From assembly GCA_947623455.1 (NCBI GenBank), contig OX392534.1:8132001-8196000 (forward strand): a DNA stretch of 64,000 nt. Direction: 5' to 3'. The position numbers were made by a program, and so were the translations under genes. The notes beneath the pieces were generated by a model. It worked only from the letters and a program-made list of their open reading frames with translations. It ran no database searches and was not told where the DNA came from. Source of the DNA: Mimachlamys varia (taxonomy: Eukaryota > Mollusca > Bivalvia > Pectinida > Pectinidae). Of this stretch, positions 12,672 to 23,850 are shown in pieces (positions within the stretch are counted from its first letter, which is position 1; each line of letters opens with the position of its first letter).

Positions 12672-12835
12672 TAAGGCCTCTTTCGAAATGTAATAAAAAG
12701 AAAATTTAATGGTTTGCCGTTTTAATTTAAAATATATGTCACGAGTATTGCAGATTTTTTTTACTATTTCAAATTTATTTTCAAATCTGCAATACTCGTG
12801 AAATATATTTGACATTACACGGAAAAACATTGAAG
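12672..12835. repeat. foldback/MITE-like repeat with an 18-bp perfect hairpin
   Basis: Positions 12740-12757 (cacgagtattgcagattt) pair perfectly with 12783-12800, and the pairing extends imperfectly to 12730 and 12810 around an AT-rich loop. The left part (12672-12757) recurs reverse-complemented at about 22315-22420, sharing tttcgaaatgtaataaa, the ggtttgccgtttaa block and tgagtatggcagattt-like sequence. It is therefore a dispersed element. The class is unknown. Confidence 0.7.
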
Positions 12836-12840
12836 ATCCT

Positions 12841-13384
12841 CTTTTTATTTTATGTGTTGTCCATCGCTGGGGTATTCTAAATGGGCTGTCGACTGAAGAA
12901 GTTTGTTACATTAATTAAGTGTACCTAAGCGATAAACTAAAGAATATGTTCATGCTTTGATATATTGAATATATTTTTTTAGGCGAGCTTGCAGTTCTTA
13001 AACAACGTTTGTTACACTTTATTATAGTGTTTTAGTATTGCGCATGATAAAAGTTTTTTTGAAAATGTTCAACCTCTCAAATTACTACGATTCTATTTCC
13101 AAAGCAAATAAAAGAAATGCACTTATATTTGAATACTTGTGTGTTTTTTCCGAAATTAAAAATTCGGTTTTAAAAGGTAACTTGAGTTCAATTATTTTAC
13201 CATAATTTTATGATTTATGTTGCCGACAGAAAATAAATTCAATAATTTGTAAGATACGAGGGGGTCATAATTGCTAGAAAAGAACAAAAATTCAAAAAAT
13301 AATACCCGATGGATGAACAAAACTGCAATCAAAATTAAATCTCGATTGGTATAAGGGCAAGCTATGACCAGACGAAGGGCTACA
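12841..13384. other. no recognisable feature
   Basis: This is AT-rich spacer between the foldback repeat and an RT-family copy. Confidence 0.4.
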
Positions 13385-13848
13385 CGATTACTTTTAAAAA
13401 AAGTGTGTAAGGAGTAAGATCAGGTGTTCCGGAAGGGACAACGTTTTCCGATTTATCGATGACATCAGCAGTTTAAGTAAATGTCACGTCTTTAAGTGGG
13501 AACTGAGGTATTTTGTTTTACGACATAACTATACGGCATACTAATGAGCATATTCATAGACGTCCACCTTCCTATCACACATGAATGCATACAATTTTGT
13601 TCATTGAGATCATGATGGCGACAATTCAGTTTGCCTATAGCCTCCATCAATGTACATTCTTCGAATTGTTGTATTGTCAGCAGCCTACATTTATCACAAA
13701 AACTGCGATAATTAGAGTAAGCTGAGGATAACAAATCAGCTGCGCCATGTAACAAAATAGGTTGGGGAAGCAGGAAAAACAAAGTGAAGATCGAAAAAAT
13801 TGAAATCGTCCTGTTTATCGTACAACGGGCAGACCTGCGGCACAGGGA
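13385..13848 (-). mobile_element. RT family copy: C-terminal coding fragment plus 3' UTR (minus strand)
   Basis: The minus-strand frame 13492-13782 reads SAYSNYRSFCDKCRLLT, then CTLMEAIGKLNCRHHDL. It is a diverged version of the family C-terminal segment. The 3' UTR lies to the left (ggtgttccggaaggga at about 13423). To the right the region matching LYDKRDDF is seen at about 13800-13848. It abuts a plus-strand copy, forming an inverted pair. Confidence 0.75.
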
Positions 13849-13852
13849 TTCG

Positions 13853-14230
13853 GAAGAGGCGTGTTGGTGAGAAGTGTGGGCAAGTTTTATGGTAGTTATC
13901 TTGGTCTTAAGGAGTAATATTCAGTGTCATTTTACGGTAAATTGTTTTTTGGACATGCTCGTTAGTACGTATACCTGTATACAAGAATATAGCCGTTTGT
14001 TGTGATTTTGCTTAGTGCATCGGTTCACACTTTTGGGGCGTATAATTTGCTTATATGTGGCGTGAATTTGCATAGTGGGACTCATCAATGTATCAGAGTG
14101 TTCTTACTCTTTCGGAACACCTGGTCTGATTTTCTTGTACTCCTTGCACATACTTCCTTTCAATGTTGCCTCTTGTTGGATTGGCTTTGAGTTCAAATCA
14201 TGTTTTATTAACGCTTAGGTATTCTCTACT
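13853..14230 (+). mobile_element. RT family copy: coding tail plus 3' UTR (plus strand)
   Basis: This starts in the C-terminal segment (gggattcggaagaggcgtg, then gcaagttttatgg). It continues through cttactctttcggaacacct and ends at aacgcttaggtattctct. It is head-to-head with the copy at 13385-13848, a few bases apart. Confidence 0.75.
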
Positions 14231-14668
14231 TTTTTTTTGCGGTATCGACTGCACTGGGTTATAAGGAGAGCAAAGGATATGAAGGACAATATTGTCAGCC
14301 TATTTTCAGGAAAAGCTATGTTCTTTAAAACATTAAAAAGTGGACACTAACATGTGATCTTCAATAGATAATTTGAGGTATAAAATAAATGTAGCTTATT
14401 TCAAGTAAGTACGGGAGCTCAAAGAAACCTTATTCAGAGTTGTAAAAGCATTTAGAATCGAAATTCAAGAAATGTGCGGAAACATTGCGTTTCTCAGCAT
14501 CACAGAAGAATGCGTGGTTAAGCAATAAAAGGAAAAATATCAGCTTTGATATATGTTTAATGAATACCAATAAACTGTGCAGTGTTCCAATAGGTGGGTG
14601 TATTACAAAGTCTGTAAAAGAAGAGAGGTGGTGCATGCAGAAACTAAAAAATAACTAATAAACAAACT
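14231..14668. other. no recognisable feature
   Basis: This is spacer between two RT-family copies. The minus-strand open frame here (14430-14636) shows no resemblance to anything I know. Confidence 0.4.
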
Positions 14669-15395
14669 CAGAGAATACCAAAGCGTTAACAAAACAATAA
14701 TCCGAATTCAAAATCGATTAAACTAGAGTCAAAATTGGAACAAAAGAAATATTTACATGAAAACCTTCGTAAAAGTACAAGATAATAAAACCAGGTGTTC
14801 TGAAAGAGTAAGCGTCTTCTGCTTCATCGACGACACCCGCCATATAAATCTTGGTCACATCCAAGTAAGTATCAATCCTCTAAATGAGAACCGAGTCATC
14901 ATTGTCAATCACAACAAGTAAGAACACAAAGAAGTAAACTCAAAAACCTCCATCTTCATATCACACAAAGATACAGAATATTTCTCGATGAGATCAATAT
15001 GGCGACCATAACATTGCTCGTAATCTTCATCAACCTGTATCTCTCGAATCCTTGTGCCGTAAGTTTATTCGTCAGCAGTTGATATCTATCACGAAATTAT
15101 CGATATTCAAAGCAAGCCCTATACTAACGAATCAACTGCGACATGTACACACCATAGTTTGAGAAGCAAGTATGTTACTATCAAGAAAGGGAAAGTTCTC
15201 GATCGGAAAATCGAAATCGTCACGTTTATCATACAGCTTATTAGAGAGATGCCCGTGCTAGTCATATTTTAAGTAATGATCGAGGTAAGAAGCTGATGTA
15301 GAAGAGTCTGTTGTGTCTTTAATCTAAATTTCATTAGAATATATACGATCAACTACAAATGTAGGTCAGCAAACTTCTTGTTGTTTTTAGACAAA
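14669..15395 (-). mobile_element. RT family copy, longest C-terminal version (minus strand)
   Basis: Starting from the 3' terminus agagaataccaaagcgttaac (14669), the copy runs rightward through the full 3' UTR and the C-terminal coding segment (YGVYMSQLIR and RYQLLTNKLTAQG). It then passes LYDKRDDFDFPIENFPFL (about 15190-15235). It ends near a fragment reading NNKKFADL at about 15370-15395, the position just after the YIDD motif. Stops interrupt the frame. With 6885-7450 this copy lets most of the family's 3' half be laid out in order. Confidence 0.8.
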
Positions 15396-16937
15396 TGATA
15401 AGGCCAGGCTCTGTATTATTTAGCACGATGAAACATTGGTTTTGTGCTGAAACAAACTTTTTAGTATAACTTACGTCACTTAAAAGGGTCGAAATGAAAA
15501 GGAAATCACCTTGAAACGGAATAGGGTTTGCAAGGTTTAAGCATGTACAATGTGTTATAATAAATGTGTTATGCTGTATGAAGGAATAGACGTCATCTTC
15601 TTGACTGTCATTAAAGATTGAAGGCGAATGCGTCCCTGCAGGAAGGGGGCATGATCTTGCGGGACGATTAAGCTTAGGATGTTTGTTTTTCTTCTTTTTA
15701 ACAGCTCCTTTTTCAAAATGATTTCCTTGATATTGCCTCACTTCGGTCTTAAGTTGAGTTGCCATCCCTATGAGAACGGCTTTTGGTTCTGTCTCCTGTT
15801 AGAGACATACCAGAGTCTCAAAACATTGGTCTCCCAGCTTACCTTTCAGCATAATGAGATTGGAACAACTGGTTCACACGTTGTCAGTATAATGTGACCG
15901 GTTTGGGTGTACTGCTGGGTAGAAAGGCCATCTGTGTCCTGAATGTCAAAGTCAGGCCCGTATGAACCCTCTAACTTAATGCAACACATCGTCGATATGG
16001 TTTTTTATCGCGCTTTTTGGTAGATCTTCATCATATTATTCTTCTACCTTTAAAGCTGTCTCCCCTCAAAAAGATTCTTCATGGGTATATTATCCAGCGT
16101 ATCTATTGACATCTTGTATATAATGACAAAATGCAGGCATAGACACGAAGTTGACCCCAACAATGAATAAACCGGAATGGACCTTGCAACCAACAAAACA
16201 AAAACATGTGGTCCGGATTTATTATGACTGAACCACCGTGAGAAAAAATCAACATTGTGGTATCTACAGATAATATGATGATGGAAATTCCTAAAACAAT
16301 AAACTGCTAAAATGTAACTTTGGCAGTCGCCGTTTATTTCATTTGCTACGCATGTACCTGTGGTTAATAGTGTTACTATATGCCATTTTGCTTTATAACT
16401 TGTTTGTAAAGAAAAACGTAAGTTAACCTAAATGCATACATTTTATCAAGCAAAATTACAATTATTTTAATGTTATTTTCTTATTCATAAAAAAGACAGC
16501 TACGAACGAAACAATCTTGATTCTGATACTGAGTAACATGTATCTGAATAATGTTACAAGGAATTATATATATGATACTCAGATAAGGTCCAAGTTAGAT
16601 GCCAAGGTGATTACTGATGATCAAGTATCGTGTCGATAGCGATACCCTACAAAAAGTTAATTGATAGGTTTATGTCCTTTATAGGTCTTTAGAGGATTAC
16701 AGGACGGTCACCAGGAAAAGATAACAAAATGTTATCAAAAACTACAGAGTGAATGTGCTGCAAAGAAATAATGACAAACATGTAGATATTGAAACGGTGC
16801 ACTTAAATGAGAATTCTGAAGATAACGGGATACACTGACGGTATGGCAAGGATATTAGGATCTTATGTAACACCGGTGCACGGTCCGAGTTCGCAAGGTT
16901 ATTTGAGCTCTATTGTTGATGTGAGTATCACATCTAT
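15396..16937. other. no recognisable feature
   Basis: The 138-codon open frame on the minus strand (15349-15765) overlaps the RT-family end and shows no domain. A short inverted repeat around 16163-16215 (aataaaccgga / tccggatttatt) is the only structure seen. Confidence 0.4.
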
Positions 16938-17345
16938 CGTTTATGTGTCACTACAGTATAATATCCGAGAATGAACCATAATTTAACACGGATATTCCCT
17001 ATTCTACCGTTTAAGTGTCACTACACTATAATATCAGAGAATGAACCAGAATTTAACACGGATATTTCCTATTCTACCGTTTATGTGTCACTACAGTATA
17101 ATTTCAGAGAATGAACCATAATTTAACACGGATATTCCCTATTCTACCGTTTATGTGTCACTACAGTATAATTTCAGAGAATGAACCATAATTTAGCACG
17201 GATATTTCCTATTTTACCGTTTACGTGGAACAAGAGTATAACACCAAAAATTGAACCAGAATTAGACAAGGATATTCCCTGTTCTGTCGTTTATATTGGG
17301 CTGCAGTATAGCATCAGAATGAACCATAATGTAACTATCAGCCAG
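16938..17345. repeat. 70-bp tandem repeat, about six units
   Basis: Units begin cgtttatgtgtcactacagt and start at 16938, 17008, 17078, 17148, 17218 and 17288, an exact 70-base step. The first four are nearly identical and the last two are more diverged, so the array decays to the right. Confidence 0.95.
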
Positions 17346-18553
17346 AGGTTAGCACATATTGATATAATGATCACCTGTGCGTCTCAGATAGAAAATGGTT
17401 TATGACTCGTAGACGACATGTACACTCACGTTAGACTGTCCCGTGGCGGGAGTGAAGATCGATTGTGCACTGTCGACCTTAAAAAGATTTACCTCCCCCA
17501 GAGACGTACTTCTGACGCCTCTTGCATCTTTCGAGACTTACAATACACCCAGTCTGTGCCACAGTCCAATGTCTCGTGCTCCGTAATTAATTCCCTTCTT
17601 TAATAACGCGTTCGTCTGCCATAAGTTTCAAAAGAACTTCCGTTTTGGGACAAAAGCGTTGGTGTTTATGTGTAGATGAATCGTCCCGACACATCAGCTG
17701 TATCTATTTAACGTCTATCAAACGATGTTTAACATAGACAATAGACTTATCGCTTAGTTAAACCTTCCACGACACCGTTCATACCAGAAGGCTTCGTTAC
17801 GAAACCTTAACACAGCTTCAATCGTCGCCTACATTGTCAGAGCGGTATTATAGTACCTGATTAGAGACACATATCTTTATTACATCACATTTTAGTCTCA
17901 ATAATGACGCCAGATGAAATACAGATTACGTAGGCAAAATCCTTGGCAATCATTTGCAGCAAGTCTTGGTCTGGTATGAACATCTATTTTGCACAATGAT
18001 AAGAACTGAACTATCTATGTTGGTCGCTATTGTATACCGGTCTCCTCTACAGAGATTAACAGACTTCAATAAGCGTAAATATGGAATACAATTTAAATTA
18101 TGATTTTGCAATTCCTCGTATCACTTCGCAAGATTAAATAACATGCTCGCCGAATGGTTACTATAATCTGTTTATGCTTCATAAATTCGAAATCCTACGT
18201 CAGTTTAAAAAAATGCTCTCTAAAACTGATAATTCTAACATTCAGATAATCACTCTCGCTTCATAAAATAAAAAACAGTTACACAACCTAAGCGAATTCC
18301 AACCGCGATATATGTAATAACAAGTTTGTTCAAACTTGAATTAACACCTTCATTTCATTGCAAGTTTAATCAGCCTTACCTCTGATGACAATTCAATAAC
18401 CTGTTCCTTTTCATGCAAAATCCAATACCACATTCTCGTTTAGTTACAAATCCAAAGCCCCATCTGTGTTGTAATGGGGACGCCACAAACAATTGGTCTA
18501 ATTACAAAATCAATAACCCAGCATTACCAGTAGATAACATCTACACATCTTCT
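17346..18553. other. no recognisable feature
   Basis: No repeat or domain was recognised. The plus-strand open frame at 17418-17603 has no recognisable content. Confidence 0.4.
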
Positions 18554-19455
18554 TAGTCCACAGACAGGCCCTCATATGCACAAGCAAAAAATATTTAGCC
18601 CATAGACCATTTTTTAATGTACCAGCAAAAACAATCTTAGCCCATTGACTAATACTCAAATGTACCAGCAAAAATAATATTAGCCCATTGACTAATACTC
18701 AAATGTACCAATGTAAACAATGTATAGTAAGCCCATAGAGAAATCCCAAATTTACCAGCAAAAACAATGTTAGCCCATAGACAAACCCTCAAATATTGGG
18801 TGGTCGGGTGGTGCAGTGGATAGCGCACTTGCCTTTCACCAAGGCGGCCGGGGTTCGATTCCCCGATCGGACGTGAAAAGGTACGGGGTCACCTGCCCGA
18901 CCACGTGGGTTTTCTCCGGGTACTCCGGTTTCCTCCCACAATAAGACCCCTCGCGCGCTAACATCCGGGCCAACAAGAGTGATTAATATAAGTTGTATAG
19001 CTTGTTTCATAATTGTTGTAAAATAAATAAAATTTATATTATACAAACCCTCAAATATAATAGTAAATCAATGTAAGCCCTTGGGAAAACCCTAGAATGT
19101 ACCAGAAAAAAGCAATTTTAGACAGAGGACAAACTCTCAAATGCATCAGTTAAGACACTGTTAGCGAATAGACAAACCCTCAAATATACCAGTAAGACAA
19201 GGTAAGCTTATAGACTAACCCTCAAATGCATCAGTAAAGACAATGTAAGCCCATAGAGAAATCCCACATGTACCAGCAAAAACAATGTTAGAAAATGGGT
19301 AAACCCTGAAATGTACCAGCAAAAACAATGTTAGAAAATGGGTAAACCCTGAAATGTACCAGCAAAAACAATGTTAGACCATGGGAAACCCTGAAATGTA
19401 CTAGCAAACAATGTTAGCCCAAAGACAAGTCCCAGATGTACCAGCCAAACGATGC
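18554..19455. repeat. about 43-bp tandem repeat, interrupted by a SINE
   Basis: Units carry gcccatagacaaaccctcaa followed by tgtaccagcaaaaacaatgt, with a step of about 42-44 bases. They are diverged at the left and most uniform at 19264-19400. The SINE at 18796-19041 splits one unit. Confidence 0.9.
18796..19041 (+). mobile_element. tRNA-derived SINE with perfect 15-bp target duplication
   Basis: The head is tRNA-like: box A region tggtgcagtggatagcgc and box B ggttcgattcc at 18853-18863. A central block gtgggttttctccgggtact followed by ccggtttcctccca resembles the conserved central domain of widespread animal SINEs; I cannot say which superfamily. The tail is aataaataaaat. Both flanks carry acaaaccctcaaata (18781-18795 and 19042-19056). 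The box A and B promoter sites imply RNA polymerase III transcription, and mobilisation would depend on a partner LINE. Confidence 0.9.
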
Positions 19456-19998
19456 AATAGCTAGTAAACTATTGTATGGTTTAAATTGAAATCTTTTCGT
19501 AACAGCAAGATAGTCGGGAATCGGTCAGAACTGGATGTCAATTTGACTAAACATAAAATGTCGGAATATGTTCCGATAAACGACTGCCGACTTCAGGATG
19601 GGAAACCGATAGCGAGATGAGGATAGATCAGCGCGAATGTTATTTAACAAACTATGTTTGATTAGTTTCTGTTTTGCAGTCTATTTACAGCTATGGTCAT
19701 TTGAGGGCATGCTATGTTTTAGGTTTAGAGGAAAACCGGACTTCAAGCGACTTACGATCAGTACCTGGAGATTGTCCAATGTAGGCCGTGAGCCGCGACC
19801 CAGAGGAGAACAGCTAGTGGAAGAATTGTTTTGTTGACACTTCGGTATCCTCTGATTTTTGTTTTTAGTTTTGTGATTTAGAAACATACATGTACCATTA
19901 TTTTCTAAACATCAATTTTTTTTCACTTCGAATTTCTAGTGATTATTTGATATTTTGTTATTGAAATGAAGAGAATACTGCGAAGAGTGAAATAAACG
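19456..19998. other. spacer with a scrap of RT-family 3' end
   Basis: Positions 19837-19857 (gttgacacttcggtatcctc) match the terminal block of the RT family on the plus strand. Otherwise nothing is recognised. Confidence 0.45.
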
Positions 19999-20089
19999 AT
20001 GAAAATCGATTAAACTAAGAGCAAAATATGAACAAATGAAAGATTTACATGGAGATCCTCGTAAAATGCAAGAGAATAAGTGCAAAACA
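19999..20089 (-). repeat. RT family 3' UTR stub that runs into the 26-bp array
   Basis: The minus-strand family sequence aaaatcgattaaacta, then gatttacatggagatcctcg, proceeds to gtaaaatgcaagagaataag. In other copies this is gtaaaagtacaagataataa and then gaccaggtgttcc. Here it passes directly into the 26-bp repeat. Confidence 0.85.
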
Positions 20090-21892
20090 CCGTACAAGGG
20101 AATAAGACCAATAAACCGTACAAGGGAATACGATCAATAAATCGTATGAAAGAATACGACCAATAAAACATACAAGGGAGTACAACCAATAAAACATACA
20201 AGGGAATATGGCCAATAAAACATACAAGGGAAGACGACCAATAAAACGTACAAGGAAATACGACCAATAAACCGTACAAGGGAATAAGACCAATAAACCG
20301 TACAAGGGAATACGACTAATAAACAATACAAGGCAATACGACCAATAAACCGTACAAGGGAATACGACCAATAAACCGTACTGGGGGATACGACCAATAA
20401 ACTATACAAGGTAATAAGACTAATAAACCGTACAAGGGAATACGACCAATAAAACGTGCAAGGAATATGACCAATACACCGTACAAGATAATACGACCAA
20501 TAAACCGTACACGGGAATACGACCAATAAACTGTACAAGGGAATACGACCAATAAACCATACAAGGGAATACGACCAATAAACCGTACAGGGGAATACGA
20601 CCAATAAACCGTACATGGGAATACGACCATTTCACCGTACAAGGGAATACGACCAATAAACCGTACATGGGAATACGACCAATAAACCGTACGGTAGAAT
20701 ACGACCAATAAACCGTACAGGGGAATACGACCATTTAACCGTGTAAGGTAATACGACCAATAAACCGTACAGGGGACTACGACCAATAAAACGTACAAGG
20801 GAATAAGACCAATAAACTGTACAAGGGAATACGACCAATAAACTGTATAAGGGAATAAGACCAATAAACCGTACAAGGGAATACGACCAATAAACCGTAC
20901 AATGGAATACGACAAATTAAACATACAAGGGAATACGACCAATAAACCGTACACGGGAAAACGACCAATAAAACATACAAGGGAATACGACGAATAAACC
21001 GTAAAAGGGAATAAGACCAATAAACCGTAAAAGGGAATAAGACCAATAAACCGTACAAGGGAATACGACCAATAACACATACAAGGTAATATGACCAATA
21101 GACCGTAAAAGGGAATACGACCAATACACCGTACAAGGGGATACGACCAATAAACCGTACAAGGGAATACGACCAATAAACCATACATTGTACAAGGGAA
21201 TACGACCAATAAAACGTACAAGGGAATACGACCAATAAACCGTAAAAGGGGATAAGACCAATAAAACGTACAGGGGAATACGATCAATAAAACGTACAGG
21301 GAAATATGACCAATAAACCGTACAGGGGAATACGACCAATAAACCGTACAGGGGAATACGTCCATTTCACCGTACAAGGGAATACGACCAATAAACCGTA
21401 CACGGGAATACGACCAATAAACCGTACAAGGGAATACGACCAATAAACCGTACAGGGGAATACGACCAATAAACCGTACAGGGGACTACGACCAATAAAC
21501 CGTACAGGGGAATACGTCCATTTCACCGTACAAGGGAAATACGATCAATAAACCGTACAGGGGAATACGACCAATAAACTGTATAAGGGAATAAGACCAA
21601 TAAACCGTACAAGGGAATACGACCAATAAACCGTACAGGGGACTACGACCAATAAAACGTACAAGGGAATACGACCAATAAACCGTACAAGGGAATACGA
21701 CCAATAAACTGTACAAGGGAATACGACCAATAAACTGTATAAGGGAATAAGACCAATAAACCGTACAAGGGAATACGACCAATAAACTGTATAAGGGAAT
21801 AAGACAAATAAACCGTTCAATGGAATACGACCAATAAACTGTACAAGGGAATACGACCAATAAACTTTACAAGGGAATAAAACCAATAAACC
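20090..21892. repeat. 26-bp minisatellite, about 69 units
   Basis: The unit contains gtacaagggaata and cgaccaataaacc. Variants include aataagacca for aatacgacca, paired units with ccatttcaccg (20628, 21358, 21509), and occasional one-base length changes. Because the unit lacks stops on the minus strand and 26 is not a multiple of three, all three minus frames stay open and give long Tyr/Trp/Val-rich pseudo-proteins; these are artefacts of the repeat. The unit resembles the RT-family 3' UTR at the array's left edge. Confidence 0.97.
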
Positions 21893-23559
21893 ATAGGATG
21901 TATAGTTTGTAATTTTTTTACCGGGATATTGAACTATTAATGAATTATTCATTTATAAAATATTCTGTAAATAATTCATCCAGTTGTCTCAATTATTCAT
22001 TAATCGAAAATTCAAATACATTCTGTATTTATTTGTATAGTTTTAAGTTTTCTGAATAAATTATTTATATTATATTGTAATTTATTTTCATTCGTGTATC
22101 TAAGGTGACTGGCATTCTGCTACCACTAGCACTTCACCTCTTAGTTGTAATTCAGAGGCATTCGTTAAAAACTGTAATACAAAAAACCTTTTATCGAGTA
22201 TATATTGTATACCTTATAGTCCAAGTTGTCATTTTAGTACATGTTACTTCATAAGGATTTATCTTATCGGTGAACGCGGTCGTTTACCACACAATGATAT
22301 ATAATAAGATTTCATTCGTGAAAAGAAATCTGCCATACTCATGAAACATATTTGATATTAAACGGCAAACCATAAGTTTGTTTTATTACATTTCGAATGA
22401 TGCCTTAAAGGGGCACCCCGGGGAAGTCTACAATGAAGTTCTTGAATGTACATGCTGTCTGCACTACCAGATACATTTTCCAGTTATTTCAACATTCAAA
22501 GTCCACTCAAAATGTGTTTATTAGCCACTTGAAAAATTGCATTCCTCGGGAAAGCCCGATAAAAATAGCGCTGATCACGCGTCAATCAGGTGACTATTTT
22601 GTCGCAAGTCGACGAGGGGCCCAAAGGGAGGGGACGCGTAATGTATAGGTCAGATGATGAACCAGAGACAAAATCCGTGTATACATTTTTTGAATCATAT
22701 TCACATTAATAATCAGACGTTAATTATACACGATATTCATATGAAGAAATGTGTGCCGACATGTATGCATCATTTATCGACATCAGTACCTGACTGAAAC
22801 CGATGCAAATGGGTACAGGGTACAACCATGCATCGCCAGACTGCACTCTTACATTGAACGTTTAACAGTGTCATGTGGGTTTCCGACGATGACAACCATA
22901 GGGCAAACCTTAATTTCTGTAAAAAGTTATCTTCACGGATCCTCATTGAGAACCATTTCACAAAAGGTGTGAATGCATTTTAAAGTACAAAAATACCATG
23001 AAATGATTCCGATTTTTTTATACAACTCGATGTCTTGAAGATTTTTTTTCAGACTATCTATATATTCATCTAAAATCTATCCACCTTTCAGCGTCAACAT
23101 ACTTTAACACTTAAAATTATGTATCAGGGAAGTCCGTGCACTCATATGACGTACCACGCACTTAACATGTAGAACACATGTATAATATATATCCAATGTC
23201 CAATACTTAATCCATTTGTATATGTTATGATAGCTCCGTTTTCATTTTACTTTTTTTATGTAAATTTAAATGTTCGTTAACATTTTCAACACAACTACAG
23301 ACATGGGACATACATATATATGATTTTTTTTTATTAATTAATGACTTCACTTATATATTTCATATATTTTGATTCATATCAAATTCAATACCGGGGTCAA
23401 AACCCGATACTATTTGTACAATCCGTATTTTATAGATAAGGTATGACAAGCATTTTTTATCCGCACAGGATGACATAAATTTATTCATTTTGTCCAAATT
23501 GAAAATGTATGTAATTTTTACATTAAACTCAAACGCACCTATACAGCGTTTTACAACGT
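21893..23559. other. AT-rich spacer with one dispersed repeat
   Basis: Apart from the repeat at about 22315-22420 no feature is recognised. Short open frames at 22433-22972 show no domain. Confidence 0.4.
22315..22420 (-). repeat. second copy of the foldback/MITE-like repeat at 12672
   Basis: The reverse complement shares tttcgaaatgtaataaa-like, ggtttgccgtttaa and tgagtatggcagattt-like blocks with 12672-12757. It lacks the long hairpin partner, so it is a half-element or truncated copy. Confidence 0.65.
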
Positions 23560-23654
23560 AACCCCTCCAATACGATACCTTGCTAAATCTTTCAATTTCA
23601 CTTTCAGGAATATCGACGATGTGTTGTCTATAAGGACAAGAAGTTTGCTGACCT
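23560..23654 (+). pseudogene. short RT-family fragment carrying the YIDD-like motif
   Basis: The plus strand reads AKSFNFTFRNIDDVLSI followed by a fragment ending in a frameshifted FADL. This is the RT motif C neighbourhood, with NIDD in place of YIDD. The SINE at 23655 begins immediately after it. Confidence 0.7.
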
Positions 23655-23850
23655 AGTCGAGCAGTGGCCGAGTGGTTAAGGTGTCCCGACATTCTACCAC
23701 TATCCCTCCACCTCTGAGTTGCAAGGTACTGACCGTAGGTCGATGGTTTTTCTCCGGGTATTCCAGCTTTCCTCAACCTATAAAACCTGACACGTCGTTA
23801 AATTGCCCTGGCTCTTAATACGATGTAAACCATACAAGCAAAACCAAGTT
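23655..23850 (+). mobile_element. tRNA-derived SINE (Ser/Leu-type head), diverged
   Basis: The head agtggccgagtggttaaggt is a clear tRNA box A region. Box B is degraded. Downstream is ctgaccgtaggtcgatggtt, then tttctccgggtattccagct, and a body ending ccctggctcttaatacg. The same order of blocks is seen at 30085 and 55618, so these three form one family distinct from the SINE at 18796. Confidence 0.8.

Noticed and set aside
15349..15765. A 138-codon minus-strand frame
   Set aside because: It overlaps the end of an RT-family copy, has no domain and has low-complexity lysine runs. It is probably chance.
18796..18870. A tRNA gene
   Set aside because: Box A and box B are present, but the tRNA fold is incomplete. 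A SINE body, an A-rich tail and flanking target duplications show it is the head of a SINE. The heads at 23655 and 30085 are the same case.
20090..21892. A CRISPR-like array
   Set aside because: Units are contiguous with no unique spacers, and the context is eukaryotic. The same applies to the 34-, 53- and 70-bp arrays.
20010..21952. A cluster of long minus-strand open frames (up to 375 codons) rich in Tyr, Trp and Val
   Set aside because: All come from the 26-bp array, whose unit has no stop on the minus strand. Three units (78 bases) give a 26-residue repeat in every frame. There is no independent sign of coding.
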